From Planctomycetota bacterium (GTDB lineage: Bacteria > Planctomycetota > UBA1135 > GCA-002686595): a stretch of DNA of 64,000 nt. The stretch covers positions 1-64,000 of the forward strand of contig JANQEJ010000057.1 of the NCBI GenBank assembly GCA_028278425.1. Reading direction: 5' to 3'. Numbering within the stretch: the first letter of the stretch is position 1; every line of letters begins with the position of its first letter. Under the pieces are notes generated by a model. That model was not told the DNA's origin. It worked only from the letters and a program-made list of their open reading frames with translations, and ran no database searches. Positions 15,228-23,856 of this stretch are shown here, piece after piece. The position numbers and the translations under genes were made by a program.

Positions 15228-16106
15228 CTACGGGACGATCTGCGAGACCTGGGAGACGACGATGTCCGAGCCGCCGCGCGCCTTGACCGCGGCGACGAGC
15301 TGCGGAAGTCCCTTGCGCGGAACGGCCGCCTTCACGCCGTAGCCGCCGTTTCCGACGAGGGCCGCGACGGTGGGCTGCTCCATGCAGGGGAGCATCGCGC
15401 AGACGGCGTCGAGGCTCGCGGCCGGGACGTTCACCTCGAACAGCACGCGGCCGCGCGCCTCGATCACCGAGCGGACGATCAGGGCGAGCGCGTCGATCGC
15501 CTCCCGCCGCAGCGGATCGTCGAGCGCGCGCGGGTTCGCATAGAGCCGGGTGGTCGACGTCATCAGCTCGTCGACCACCTCCAATCCGTTCGATGCCAGC
15601 GTCGCGCCGGTCTGCGTGTTGTCGACGATGACGTCGGCGTCCTCCGGCGGGAAGACCTCGGTAGCGCCGAAGGTCCGCAGGAAGGTCGCCCGAAGCTCGC
15701 GCCGCCGGATCCACTCGCGCGTGAGCCGCTCGTACTCGGAGGCGACCACCAGTTCCCCGCCGTTGCTCTGCAGGCCCGCCTGCGCCAGCTTGCCGGGCGC
15801 CGCCGCGACGACGCGCACCTCGTCGAGCTCGGTGTCGACCAGCTCGACGAGATCCGCCTCCAGCTCGCAGACCCAGTCCGCGCCGGCGAAGCCGACGTCG
15901 CGCGAGCCGGCGTGGAGCATCTCGACGACGTTCTGCGGCTTCAAGAGCTTGATCTCGAAGCCGGAGATCGAGAGCTGGGGCCGGTAGTCGCGGGCGGTCG
16001 CCCGCACCTGGATGCCGGCGTCGCCGAGCAGGTCGACCACGCCCGCCTGCATGCGCCCTTTCGGAAGCGCCAGGCGGACGATCTCGGGGTTGCGTTCGGG
16101 GGTCAT
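15228..16106 (-). CDS. hisG: ATP phosphoribosyltransferase, long (HisG-L) form
   Basis: A 292-aa first enzyme of histidine synthesis, which condenses ATP with PRPP. The catalytic domain starts with IVRLALPKGRMQAGVVDLL and has the PRPP loop EDADVIVDNTQTGATLASNGL. The C-terminal region of about 215-290 (VLFEVNVPAASLDAVCAMLPCMEQPTVAAL) is the ACT-like regulatory domain of the long form. Feedback inhibition by histidine is therefore expected and HisZ is not needed. GGAGAG lies just upstream of ATG 16106. It is the first enzyme gene after the leader and attenuator. Confidence 0.95.
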   Translation of the reverse strand: MTPERNPEIVRLALPKGRMQAGVVDLLGDAGIQVRATARDYRPQLSISGFEIKLLKPQNVVEMLHAGSRDVGFAGADWVCELEADLVELVDTELDEVRVVAAAPGKLAQAGLQSNGGELVVASEYERLTREWIRRRELRATFLRTFGATEVFPPEDADVIVDNTQTGATLASNGLEVVDELMTSTTRLYANPRALDDPLRREAIDALALIVRSVIEARGRVLFEVNVPAASLDAVCAMLPCMEQPTVAALVGNGGYGVKAAVPRKGLPQLVAAVKARGGSDIVVSQVSQIVP

Positions 16107-16162
16107 CGGGCTCTCCGTCGGTGGTGAGCCCCCGGGCGCGAGCGCGCCGCCCCAAATGCAGC

Positions 16163-16184
16163 ACGCCGGCCCGAGGGCCGGCGT
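16163..16184 (-). terminator. attenuator hairpin of the his operon
   Basis: A perfect 10-bp inverted repeat, ACGCCGGCCC-TC-GGGCCGGCGT, lies between the leader peptide stop and hisG. On the coding (minus) strand it is followed by only a short ATTT, so the U-run is weak. Its position after a His-rich leader fits a transcription attenuator. A smaller upstream hairpin, GACC-TTCGG-GGTC, at the end of the leader could be part of the alternative fold. Confidence 0.65.
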
Positions 16185-16216
16185 GGCGGCGATCGATTCC
16201 TAAGCGTCGACGGCCA

Positions 16217-16279
16217 TCACCCGACCCCGAAGGTCGCGTGATGATGGTGGTGGCGCGGGAAAGCGATCGAGCGGGTCAT
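16217..16279 (-). CDS. hisL: his operon leader peptide with five consecutive His codons
   Basis: A 20-aa ORF, MTRSIAFPRHHHHHATFGVG, lies 110 bases upstream of hisG on the same strand. It was visible only as the tail of a longer track ORF. The five His codons in a row followed by a strong hairpin match the logic of enterobacterial hisL (MTRVQFK then seven His). Ribosome stalling when charged tRNA-His is scarce would favour an antiterminator fold. The start MTR is even the same as in enteric hisL. That similarity may be chance, but the position is not. Confidence 0.85.
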   Translation of the reverse strand: MTRSIAFPRHHHHHATFGVG

Positions 16280-16526
16280 CGAAGGCGCACGGTAGGGGCG
16301 TTTCACGGATTCGTCAAGCGGGTCGCGGACGCATTCGCAGGCGCCGCCGGCGGGGATGCGCCGGCATCCCGCATTTTTGGAGCGTGTGAGTCCGAAGGGG
16401 AACGCCCTCCGAACGCCTATCATCGGTGTTCCAGCGACCGGCTGCGCGCGCATCCCCCCGCCCTCGAAGCCCCGCCGGGGCCGCGTGGTCGCCTCGGCCA
16501 GAACACCCTCACCAGTCGTGAACGAG

Positions 16527-17708
16527 ATGAAGACCCTGCTGCTCGTCCTCGCCGGCTCCGCCGGGCTCGGCTCCCTCCTCTTCCAAGGCCAGGTCAGCGG
16601 TCGCAACGACGACCGCGCCGAACCCGGGACGCTGCCGGTCGAGGAGATTCGCGCTCGGCTCGAAGCGCCCGGTGCGCACGAGCCCTTCGTGCCGGAGGCG
16701 CCGCTCGGGATTCGCTCCGACCTTGCGGCCCTCATCCCCCCCGACAATCCCCTCACCCCGGCGAAGGTCGAGCTGGGCCGCCAGCTCTACTTCGACAAAC
16801 GGCTCTCGCGCGACGGAACGGTGTCCTGCGCGACGTGTCACGACCCGGCGCGCGGCTGGACGGACATCGCACGGGTGTCCACCGGCATCGACGGCCAGCT
16901 CGGCGGCCGCAGCGCGCCGACGGTGATCAACCGCGTGTTGGGGAAGACGCAGTTCTGGGACGGCCGCGCGGCCTCGCTCGAGGAGCAGGCGCTGGGTCCG
17001 ATCGGGAACCCGATCGAGATGGGCTTCAGCCCGGAGGAGGCGGCGAAGCGGCTCTCCGCGATCGAGGGCTACCGCATCCAGTTCGAGGCGGTCTTCGGCG
17101 AAGGGCCGACGCCGGACGGGATCGCCAAGGCGATCGCCTCGTTCGAGCGGACGATCCTCTCCGGTGGGAGCAAGAACGATTACTTCGAGCAGGCGCTGCC
17201 CTTTTTCGACTGGGAGCCCGAGGAGGACGAGGACCCCGACTTCGTTGCCCGCGTCGACCGCATCCTCGATCTGGAGAAGGCGCACCGGATGAGCGCCTCG
17301 GCCGAGCGCGGCCGCGAGCTCTTCTTCGGCAAGGCGAAGTGCTCCGCCTGCCACGTGGGCGAGGACCTCACCGACGAGTCCTTCCACAACATCGGAACCG
17401 GCATGGACGCGGAGAACCCCGACCTGGGTCGCTTCGTCGTCACCGGCGAGGAAGCGGACCAGGGCGCCTTCCGCACGCCGACGCTCCGGAACATCGCGCA
17501 AACCGCTCCTTACATGCACGACGGCAGCCTGCGGACGCTGCGCGAGGTGGTCGAGCACTACAACAAGGGCGGGACGAAGAACGCCTGGCTCTCCGAGAAG
17601 ATCTTCCCGCTCGGCCTGACCGAGCAGGAAAGGCAAGACGTCGTGCGGTTCATGGAGGAAGCGCTGACCGGCACGATCACCGACGTGGAAGTTCCTCGTC
17701 TGCCGTGA
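16527..17708 (+). CDS. dihaem cytochrome c peroxidase (CcpA/MauG-like)
   Basis: A 393-aa exported protein with two c-type haem sites, CATCH in the N-terminal half and CSACH in the C-terminal half, as in bacterial dihaem peroxidases. Family landmarks are ELGRQLYFDKRLSRDGTVSCATCHDPARGW, the SAPTVINRV segment, FFGKAKCSACHVG, and FRTPTLRNIAQTAPYMHDG with the distal haem ligand Met. The start is ATG 16527, giving the signal MKTLLLVLAGSAGLGSLLF. The longer track ORF has no signal at its start. It would detoxify hydrogen peroxide in the periplasm with electrons from a cytochrome or cupredoxin. Confidence 0.92.
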   Translation: MKTLLLVLAGSAGLGSLLFQGQVSGRNDDRAEPGTLPVEEIRARLEAPGAHEPFVPEAPLGIRSDLAALIPPDNPLTPAKVELGRQLYFDKRLSRDGTVSCATCHDPARGWTDIARVSTGIDGQLGGRSAPTVINRVLGKTQFWDGRAASLEEQALGPIGNPIEMGFSPEEAAKRLSAIEGYRIQFEAVFGEGPTPDGIAKAIASFERTILSGGSKNDYFEQALPFFDWEPEEDEDPDFVARVDRILDLEKAHRMSASAERGRELFFGKAKCSACHVGEDLTDESFHNIGTGMDAENPDLGRFVVTGEEADQGAFRTPTLRNIAQTAPYMHDGSLRTLREVVEHYNKGGTKNAWLSEKIFPLGLTEQERQDVVRFMEEALTGTITDVEVPRLP

Positions 17709-17732
17709 CAAGTCGGGACTAGCCGCTATCCT
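17705..17732 (+). promoter_or_regulatory. candidate promoter for the nitroreductase gene
   Basis: GTGACA and TATCCT are separated by 16 bases, about 60 bases upstream of ATG 17792. The -10-like block GCTATCCT also occurs before other genes in this window. This is a reading by eye only. Confidence 0.35.
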
Positions 17733-17791
17733 TCGCGACTCTTCATCTCGAACTCAACCCCTCACCGAACCAGGAGCTCTCCCTCAGCCCC

Positions 17792-18400
17792 ATGGACGTC
17801 TTCGAAGCGATCGAAACCCGCCGCGCCGTCAAGCACTTCGACCCGAACCACGAGATCAAGGAGGCGGAGATCACGCGGCTGATCGAGGCCGGGATGCAGT
17901 CTCCGACCTCGTTCAACATCCAGCACTGGCGCTTCGTCGTGGTCCGCGACCGTCAACTGCGTCAGGCGATCCGCGCCGTCGGCAACGACCAGGCGCAGAT
18001 GACCGACGCCTCGCTTCTGATCGTGATGACGGCCGACGTCGACGCCTGGAGGAAGGAGCCGCAGCGCTACTGGAGGAACGCTCCCGCCGAGGTGGCCGAG
18101 ATCCTCGTCAACTGGATGGGCCCGTTTCACGAGGGGCGTCCCGAGCTCCAGCGCGACGAGGCGCAGCGCTCGATCGGGATGGCGATGCAGACGATCATGC
18201 TCGCCGCGCGCGGCATGGGTTACGACTCCTGTCCGATGATCGGCTTCGACCAGGAAGCGGTCGCGAAGCTCATCCGTCTTCCCGAGGGCCACTGCATGGG
18301 CCCGATGATCGCCGTCGGGAAGCGCACCAAGGATCCCTGGCCGAAGCCGGGACAGCTCTCGATCGGCGAGGTGATGATCAACGATCGATTCCCCGAGTAA
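17792..18400 (+). CDS. nitroreductase-family flavoprotein
   Basis: A 202-aa FMN-dependent oxidoreductase. It has the N-terminal ETRRAVKHFDP with the FMN-phosphate Arg, MQSPTSFNIQHWRFVVV with the Ser/Asn flavin contacts, the central helix MAMQTIMLAARGMGYDSCPMIGFD, and a C-terminal MIAVGKRTKDPWPKP. The length and layout match the family. It reduces nitro compounds, quinones or related electrophiles with NAD(P)H in the cytosol. The physiological substrate cannot be told. It converges with the MFS gene. Confidence 0.9.
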   Translation: MDVFEAIETRRAVKHFDPNHEIKEAEITRLIEAGMQSPTSFNIQHWRFVVVRDRQLRQAIRAVGNDQAQMTDASLLIVMTADVDAWRKEPQRYWRNAPAEVAEILVNWMGPFHEGRPELQRDEAQRSIGMAMQTIMLAARGMGYDSCPMIGFDQEAVAKLIRLPEGHCMGPMIAVGKRTKDPWPKPGQLSIGEVMINDRFPE

Positions 18401-18409
18401 CTCGATCGC

Positions 18410-19774
18410 TCACGCGTCGGCTTCGCCGCGGATCGCCGCCTCGATCCGCGCGTGGCGCCGGCGGTCGATCGAGTAGGGGATCGAGAGCGCGGCCGCGAGG
18501 ACCATCAGGACGCCCGGCACGACGCAGTAGAGGAGGCGCAGCGTCCGCAGCACGTGCTCCGTCTGGGGGACGTTCGCGTCGTAGCCGCTGACGCCGAGAA
18601 TCCACAGGGCGACGCCGACGCCGACGGCGCCCGGCGCCTTGCGGGCGACGTTCCAGGCGCCGACGTGCAGGCCCTCGCGCCGGCCGCGGTGCCGTTCCTC
18701 GCCGAGGTCCACCGCGTCCGCCTGCATCGCGGACGGGAGGATCATCAGCCCCCCGAAGGGAATCCCGGCGAGCACGACCAGCCCGACGAAGGGGAGCGCG
18801 TCGCCCGAACCGAGCGCGGTCATGGCGAGATAGGCGACGGCGCTGACGAGAAGCGCCGTAATCCAGGCCGTGCGCTTCTCGAAGCGCCGGGCGAAGAGGA
18901 CCCACAGCGGCGCGCAGAGAATGCCGCTTCCGATGTAGAGCAGCATGTAGAGCTCGCCGTTGGCGAGCTCAAGCACGTAGCGCACGTAGAAGAGAAGGAG
19001 CGCGGCCCCCAGATTCGCGGCCATCGTGACCACGGCGAAGGCGCCGACGAGCACGAGGAACGGCCGGTTGTCGGCGAAGGCGCGGTAGAGCTCGCGGAGG
19101 CCGGTCGCGCCGGGACGCGCCGGCGCTCGCCGTCGCTCGCGCACCGCGAGGGCGCAGAACCAACAGCAGAGGACCAGGGGCGCGCCGTAGAGAAGCGCGA
19201 ACGTCCGCATCTTCTCTCGTTCGGCCGCGGCTTCGTCGCCGAGGCCGAAGAGCTCGCCGACGAGCGGCGGCGTCGCGAGAGCGACCAGGACGCCGATCAG
19301 ACCCAACGCCTCGCGCAAGCCGAGCACGCTCGTCCGCTCGTCGTAGCTCCGCGTCTCCTCGATGCCCATGGCCTCGTAGGGAACGACGACCAGCGTCCAG
19401 CAGAAGTAGACGAGGAACACCGCGACGATGAAGGCCGGCGTGCCGCTGCCGGCGGCGGGGGCGAGCAGGAGATAGATGGCGCCGGCCAGCGGGAGGCTCG
19501 CCAGCGCGATGAACGCGCGGCGCCGCCACCAGCGCCGGCGGATGGCATCGGAAACCGCTCCGATCGCCGGATCGCTCACCGCGTCGAAGATGCGCGCGGC
19601 GAGCAGAACCTGGCCCACCGTTTCGACGCGCAATCCGACGACGTCCGTATAGAAGCGTGGAACGAAGACGTAGAGCGGAAGGATGACGACCGAGAGAAAG
19701 AACGCCGGCGAGGCGTACGCGATGCGCTCGAGCGTCGAGAGCCGTTCGGAGCGGCCGGGCTCGTTCGTGGGCAT
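18410..19774 (-). CDS. MFS sugar-type symporter (GPH family, MelB-like)
   Basis: A 454-aa protein with about 12 membrane helices. The N-terminal half has the GPH pattern YTDVVGLRVETVGQVLLAARIFDAVSDPAIGAVSDAIRRRWWRRR, where the DxxxDP loop holds the cation-coordinating Asp residues of MelB-like symporters. WTLVVVPYEAMGIEETRSYDERT and the later PFGGLMILPSAMQADAVDLGE are also typical. The start is ATG 19774. The longer track ORF is shadow. It is divergent from the MBL hydrolase with only 45 bases between. The substrate is unknown; cation-coupled sugar uptake is inferred. Confidence 0.85.
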   Translation of the reverse strand: MPTNEPGRSERLSTLERIAYASPAFFLSVVILPLYVFVPRFYTDVVGLRVETVGQVLLAARIFDAVSDPAIGAVSDAIRRRWWRRRAFIALASLPLAGAIYLLLAPAAGSGTPAFIVAVFLVYFCWTLVVVPYEAMGIEETRSYDERTSVLGLREALGLIGVLVALATPPLVGELFGLGDEAAAEREKMRTFALLYGAPLVLCCWFCALAVRERRRAPARPGATGLRELYRAFADNRPFLVLVGAFAVVTMAANLGAALLLFYVRYVLELANGELYMLLYIGSGILCAPLWVLFARRFEKRTAWITALLVSAVAYLAMTALGSGDALPFVGLVVLAGIPFGGLMILPSAMQADAVDLGEERHRGRREGLHVGAWNVARKAPGAVGVGVALWILGVSGYDANVPQTEHVLRTLRLLYCVVPGVLMVLAAALSIPYSIDRRRHARIEAAIRGEADA

Positions 19775-19819
19775 CGCGCGCCATGCTATCCTCCGCGCAC
19801 GCCGGCGGAGCGACACGGA

Positions 19820-20572
19820 ATGCTCTTCGAGATCCTGAGACGCGGACGCGGGGCGAGGAGCGAGCCCTTCGAGATCGGCGGGACCGGCGTCTTCGGTCTG
19901 ACCAACCTCTTCGTCGAGCTGTACGCCGCGAAGGTGGGAAAGGCGGTCGTGCTCTTCGACACGGGCATGGATCCGCGCGGGCGGCCCGTCGATCGTCTGC
20001 TCGAGGCGCTCGGCGCGGAGCGCGGCGACGTGACCGACGTGTTCCTCACGCACTGTCACCCCGACCACGTGGCGGGGGCACCCCTCTTTCCCGCCGCGCG
20101 CGTACACGCCGGAGCCAGAGACGGTCCGCGGCTCACCGGGGAAGCGCCCCCGCGTCGCGCGGCCGAACGTTGGTTCCGCCGGCTGCTCCCCACGCCGGCG
20201 GTTCACGCGACCGATCTTCACGCCGGGACGGCCAGTGTCCGCGTGGGGGGTGAGTCCATCCGCGTCCTGCCCCTGCCGGGCGACACGCCCGGCGCGTGCG
20301 CGTTCCTCTTCCGCGGCATCCTCTTCGTCGGCGACGCGCTCGACCTGCGCGGCGGCCGGCTTCGTCCCGCCTGGGGTTACGCGACGGACGATGCCGCGGA
20401 GAACCTGCGGTCGATCGCCTCGCTGCCCGACCGGCTCGCCGAGCTTCCGCTCGACTTCGTCTGCACAGCGCACGGCGGCCCGACGCCGCAGGGGCAAGCG
20501 CGCGCGCTCTTGGCGCAGGCGGCCGACCTCGCGCGCGCCGCGCGCTCAGCGGAGGGAGCGGCGCCGGCGTGA
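19820..20572 (+). CDS. MBL-fold metallo-hydrolase
   Basis: A 250-aa metallo-beta-lactamase-fold protein with the dinuclear metal motif FLTHCHPDHVAGA, the preceding VVLFDTGMD, later Asp in LFVGDALDL, and a C-terminal DFVCTAHGG His. The third ligand His (usually GHTPG) is replaced in LPLPGDTPGACAF by Asp, which is unusual. It starts at ATG 19820, and its stop overlaps the P450 start as GTGA, so the two are probably cotranslated. A lactone, thioester or similar ester hydrolase role is possible. The substrate is unknown. Confidence 0.85.
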   Translation: MLFEILRRGRGARSEPFEIGGTGVFGLTNLFVELYAAKVGKAVVLFDTGMDPRGRPVDRLLEALGAERGDVTDVFLTHCHPDHVAGAPLFPAARVHAGARDGPRLTGEAPPRRAAERWFRRLLPTPAVHATDLHAGTASVRVGGESIRVLPLPGDTPGACAFLFRGILFVGDALDLRGGRLRPAWGYATDDAAENLRSIASLPDRLAELPLDFVCTAHGGPTPQGQARALLAQAADLARAARSAEGAAPA

Positions 20573-21870
20573 GCTCGCCGCCGGTCGCGCGCGGCCTGCC
20601 GCTCGTCGGGCACCTGTTCGACGTGCGCCGCGACCCGCTCGCCTTCTTCTCGAAGCTCACGGCCGAGCACGGCGGGCTCGCGACGTTCCGCGCGGGACCC
20701 TACCGGATCACGCTGGTCAACGAGCCCGATGCGATCCGCGACGTTCTGATGAACGACGTCGACCGCTTCCGCAAGGGATTCGGGAACGACCTGCTCGCGC
20801 CGCTGATCGGCCGGGGGCTCTTCCTCGCGGAAGGGGAGGCCTGGCGGCGCCAGCGCGAGGCGGTGCAGCCGCTCTTCCGCAGCGCGAACCTCGACCGGCT
20901 GGAGACGGAGATCGCGGCAGCGACGGAGCGTTTGCTGGACGCGTGGGCGTCCAGGGAGCGGAGCGGCGAACGGTTCGAGCTGCACGCGGAGCTGCGCGAG
21001 CTGACGCTCGCGATCCTGAGCGTCGGGCTCGTCGGTAGCGACGTCTTCGAGACCGATCCCGAGCTGCGCGACACGCTCGAGGAGGTCTGGCGCAACACGA
21101 ACGAGCGCGTCGCGCCGCGCTTTCCGTGGCTCCTCGCGCTGCAGCCGCGGCGCAACGCGCGGCACCGCCGCAGTCTGGCCAAGCTGCACGCGGCCATCCT
21201 TGCGGCGATTCGGCGGAGACGCGGCGCGCCGCAGCCCGAACACCTGGACCTCCTCTCGATCCTCCTCTCCGCGCGGCCCGGAGGCCGGGAGCTCGACGAC
21301 GACGCGGTCCGCGACGAGGTCCTGACCTTTCTCGTCGCCGGACAGGAGTGCACGGCGATCGCGCTCTCCTGGACGCTTTACCTCCTGGCGCGTCACCCGG
21401 AGGAGGAGGCGCGCGTGCGCGCTGAGCTCGGTGCAGGCGATTCGCCGGCCCTTCGAGCCGCGGTCGACGAGACGCTGCGGCTGTATCCGCCGGCCTGGCT
21501 CATGGCGCGCCAGAACGTCGGCGTCGAAGAGCTGGGCGGCCATCGCTTCCCCGCCGATTCGATCTTCTACGTCTCGCCCTGGGTGACGCACCGGGATCCG
21601 CGCTGGTGGCCCGAGCCGGCTCGCTTTCGCCCCGAGCGCTTCGGAGCCGGCGCTCCGAAGCCTCGCCCCTTCACCTACTTCCCGTTCAGCCTCGGGCCGA
21701 GGACCTGCGTCGGCCGGCCTCTCGCGCTGCGCATGACGGCGACGATCCTCCCGCGCATCCTGCGGCGCTATCGCGTCCAGCTCGCCTCGGGGGAGGCGGT
21801 TCGACCCGACCCCGGCCTGACGCTCCGTCCTCGCGGGGGGATCCCGGTCACGATCCACGCGGCGGGCTGA
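20569..21870 (+). CDS. cytochrome P450
   Basis: A 433-aa soluble P450 starting at GTG 20569 inside the MBL stop. It has N-terminal LPLVGHLFDVRRDPLAFF, I-helix LVAGQECTAIALSW (AGxxCT rather than the common AGxET), K-helix ExxR in DETLRLYPPAWLMAR, and the haem loop FPFSLGPRTCVGRPLA with the axial Cys. The upstream, shadow part of the track ORF is dropped. It would hydroxylate a lipid or other small hydrophobic molecule with electrons from a ferredoxin or reductase not seen here. Coupling with the MBL hydrolase suggests a shared substrate. Confidence 0.92.
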   Translation: MSSPPVARGLPLVGHLFDVRRDPLAFFSKLTAEHGGLATFRAGPYRITLVNEPDAIRDVLMNDVDRFRKGFGNDLLAPLIGRGLFLAEGEAWRRQREAVQPLFRSANLDRLETEIAAATERLLDAWASRERSGERFELHAELRELTLAILSVGLVGSDVFETDPELRDTLEEVWRNTNERVAPRFPWLLALQPRRNARHRRSLAKLHAAILAAIRRRRGAPQPEHLDLLSILLSARPGGRELDDDAVRDEVLTFLVAGQECTAIALSWTLYLLARHPEEEARVRAELGAGDSPALRAAVDETLRLYPPAWLMARQNVGVEELGGHRFPADSIFYVSPWVTHRDPRWWPEPARFRPERFGAGAPKPRPFTYFPFSLGPRTCVGRPLALRMTATILPRILRRYRVQLASGEAVRPDPGLTLRPRGGIPVTIHAAG

Positions 21871-21874
21871 GCTC

Positions 21875-22291
21875 TCATTCTCCCGTCGCCTCGCGAGGCG
21901 TCGTCGGCAGCCACGCGAGGAAGAGCAGAAGGCCGATGCCGAGCGCCGCGAGCGTCGCGCGCAGCCACGTGGCGTCGACCAGGTAGATCGAGACGCCGAA
22001 CGTCAAGGCGACCAGCCCGTAGGCCTTCCGCTTCGCCTCGCGCGGGACGGTGTGGTCGTGCTCCCACTGCCGGAGGTAGGGGCCGAAGACTCGGCTCTCG
22101 AGCAGGCGCCGGTGAAAGGCGGGCGAGGAGCGCACGAAGCACGGCGCGGCGAGCAGCAGGAACGGCGTCGTCGGGAGGACGGGCAGGAAGGCGCCGACCG
22201 CCGCCACCGCGGTCAACGCGATGCCGGCGGCGAAGAAGCACGCTCGCGAGAGGCCGCCCCGGGCGGGACGGTCAGGACGGGGGGAATGCAC
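21875..22291 (-). CDS. DUF454 (YbaN-like) small inner-membrane protein
   Basis: A 138-aa protein from GTG 22291. It has the DUF454 pattern AAVGAFLPVLPTTPFLLLAAPCFVRSSPAFHRRLLESRVFGPYLRQWEHDHTVPREAKRKAYGLVAL, with a hydrophobic helix before it and two after. Family members are small inner-membrane proteins of unknown function, E. coli YbaN among them. The long upstream track ORF is an antisense-frame shadow of the fasciclin gene. It ends 4 bases from the convergent P450 stop. Confidence 0.85.
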   Translation of the reverse strand: MHSPRPDRPARGGLSRACFFAAGIALTAVAAVGAFLPVLPTTPFLLLAAPCFVRSSPAFHRRLLESRVFGPYLRQWEHDHTVPREAKRKAYGLVALTFGVSIYLVDATWLRATLAALGIGLLLFLAWLPTTPREATGE

Positions 22292-22329
22292 GGCGTGCCA
22301 ACGTACATTCCCCCCTTCGGCTTCCGCGA

Positions 22330-23262
22330 CTAGTTCGACGGCGGAAGCAGCACCGCGTCGATGGCGTGGAACACGCCGTTCGACGTCTCGACGTTGGCCA
22401 CGAAGACCCGGGCCGCGTCCACGAAGACCCCGGAGGGTCCGGCCGTGAAGGTCAGGCTCTGCCCCTGGAGCGTCTGGGCCCCGGGCAGGGTGGCGACGTC
22501 GACCGCCAGAAGCTCGCGGCCCACGACGTGGTAGAGGAGGATGTCGGCCAGCGCCGGCGGGTCGGCGATCAGGCTCGAGAGCGTGCCGGGCGGAAGCTGC
22601 GCGAACGCGCGGTCCGTGGGCGCAAAGAGCGTGAACGGGCCGGGGCCCTGAAGCGCGCCGGTCAGGCCCGCGGTCTCGATCGCGAAGAGCAGGGTCGAGA
22701 ACTCGCCGGTCTTGGCGTTGAGGTAGGTCAGGTTGTCGACGAGGTCGAAGCTCGACGAACCGACGGCCTTGAAGCTCGGGAGCAGCACGTCGTCGATGAC
22801 GTGGATCACCCCGTTGCAGACGGCGAAGTCCGTCGCGACGACCTCGGCGTCGTTCACGAACACGCCGCCGTCCGTCGAGAACTTGATCCGCTCGCCGGCG
22901 AGCGTAAACGCGCCCGGTTGCGTCGTGACGTCGGAGGCGAAGGCCGCGCCGGGGGACACGTGGTACAAGAGCACCGTCGCGAGGGTCTCGGGGTTCGCCA
23001 GCAGGAAGCTCAGCGCGCCGGGCGGAAGCTTGTCGAACGCCTCGTTCGACGGCGCGAACAGCGTGAACGGCCCGTCTTGCTTGAGGGCGTCGGTGAGGCC
23101 GGCGGTTTGCACGGCGGTGACCAGCGTGCTGAAGTTTTCCGCCCCGGCGAGGGCGTCCACGATGTTGCCATCGCACGGCTCACCCTGCGCCGCGAGGGAA
23201 CCCGTGGTAAGGACGAGAGCGGAGGTGCCCGCGAGCAGCGAGCGACGAGCGGTAATGAACAT
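22330..23262 (-). CDS. exported protein with two fasciclin (FAS1) domains
   Basis: A 310-aa secreted protein with a signal peptide (MFITARRSLLAGTSALVLTTGSLAAQG) and two tandem FAS1 adhesion domains, residues of about 33-165 and 170-310. Each has the FAS1 blocks: FSTLVTAVQTAGLTDALKQDGPFTLFAPSNEAFDKLP with LLYHVSPG and NGVIHVIDDVLLP, and then FSTLLFAIETAGLTGALQGPGPFTLFAPTDRAFAQLP with LLYHVVG and NGVFHAIDAVLLP. The repeats look like an internal duplication. A cell-surface or matrix adhesion role is inferred from the fold. Confidence 0.92.
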   Translation of the reverse strand: MFITARRSLLAGTSALVLTTGSLAAQGEPCDGNIVDALAGAENFSTLVTAVQTAGLTDALKQDGPFTLFAPSNEAFDKLPPGALSFLLANPETLATVLLYHVSPGAAFASDVTTQPGAFTLAGERIKFSTDGGVFVNDAEVVATDFAVCNGVIHVIDDVLLPSFKAVGSSSFDLVDNLTYLNAKTGEFSTLLFAIETAGLTGALQGPGPFTLFAPTDRAFAQLPPGTLSSLIADPPALADILLYHVVGRELLAVDVATLPGAQTLQGQSLTFTAGPSGVFVDAARVFVANVETSNGVFHAIDAVLLPPSN

Positions 23263-23417
23263 GATCGACTCCAGGATCGAGGGGTTGAATGAGGGGCGGG
23301 GGGGAGGCGCGGCACGCGTGCGGCGGGACGCTTCCTCCCCGGTCGCTGCCCATTCGGGCTCGGTCCGGGGGCGGATTCAGGAGGCCGGGCAAATCCGCGG
23401 CGAACCGTGTGCGCCCG

Positions 23418-23768
23418 TCAGTCCTCGAGGATCCCCAGCGCCGCGTCGGGGCTCGGCCGGCCGATGGCAGCCCGGTCGCCGTGGACGAGCACGGGGCGCT
23501 CGAGGAGCTTGGGGTGCGTCGCGATCGCGTCGAGGATCTCGTCGTCGGTGGAGTCGCTCGAGAGCCCGGCGGCGGCGAACTCCGCCTCCTTCGAGCGCAC
23601 CATCCGCGCGGCGGGGGCGCCGAGTCGGGTGTGGAGCTCGGCCAGCTCTTGACGGCTGAGCGGGTCCTCGAGATAGCGTCGCTCGGTGAACTCGATACCG
23701 TGCTCTTCCAGCACGGCCTTGAGCGTGCGGCTCTTCGAGCACCGGGGGTTGTGGATCAGCGTAGGCAT
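23418..23768 (-). CDS. arsC: ArsC-type arsenate reductase family protein
   Basis: A 116-aa thioredoxin-fold protein of the glutaredoxin-coupled arsenate reductase family. It has the catalytic Cys10 in HNPRCSKSRTLKAVLEEHG, the FTERRYLEDPLSRQEL segment, MVRSKEAEF, and RPVLVHGDRAAIGRP near the C-terminus. The family also contains YffB/Spx-like proteins, but the RCSKSR loop and the RP motif favour ArsC. No arsenite pump is nearby. The start is ATG 23768. GGCTATCC just upstream (minus strand) resembles the -10-like motif seen elsewhere in the window. Confidence 0.88.
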   Translation of the reverse strand: MPTLIHNPRCSKSRTLKAVLEEHGIEFTERRYLEDPLSRQELAELHTRLGAPAARMVRSKEAEFAAAGLSSDSTDDEILDAIATHPKLLERPVLVHGDRAAIGRPSPDAALGILED

Positions 23769-23856
23769 GGGATCGGATAGCCTAGCGAGCCCGGTTCCCG
23801 AGACCGAGCGGCGAATGAAGGCCTCCCCCCACGACGCGTCCATCGAGACGTCCGGA

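Noticed and set aside
18452-20572. 706-aa plus-strand ORF
   Set aside because: Only the last 250 codons (from 19820) are the MBL protein. The rest is antisense shadow of the MFS gene.
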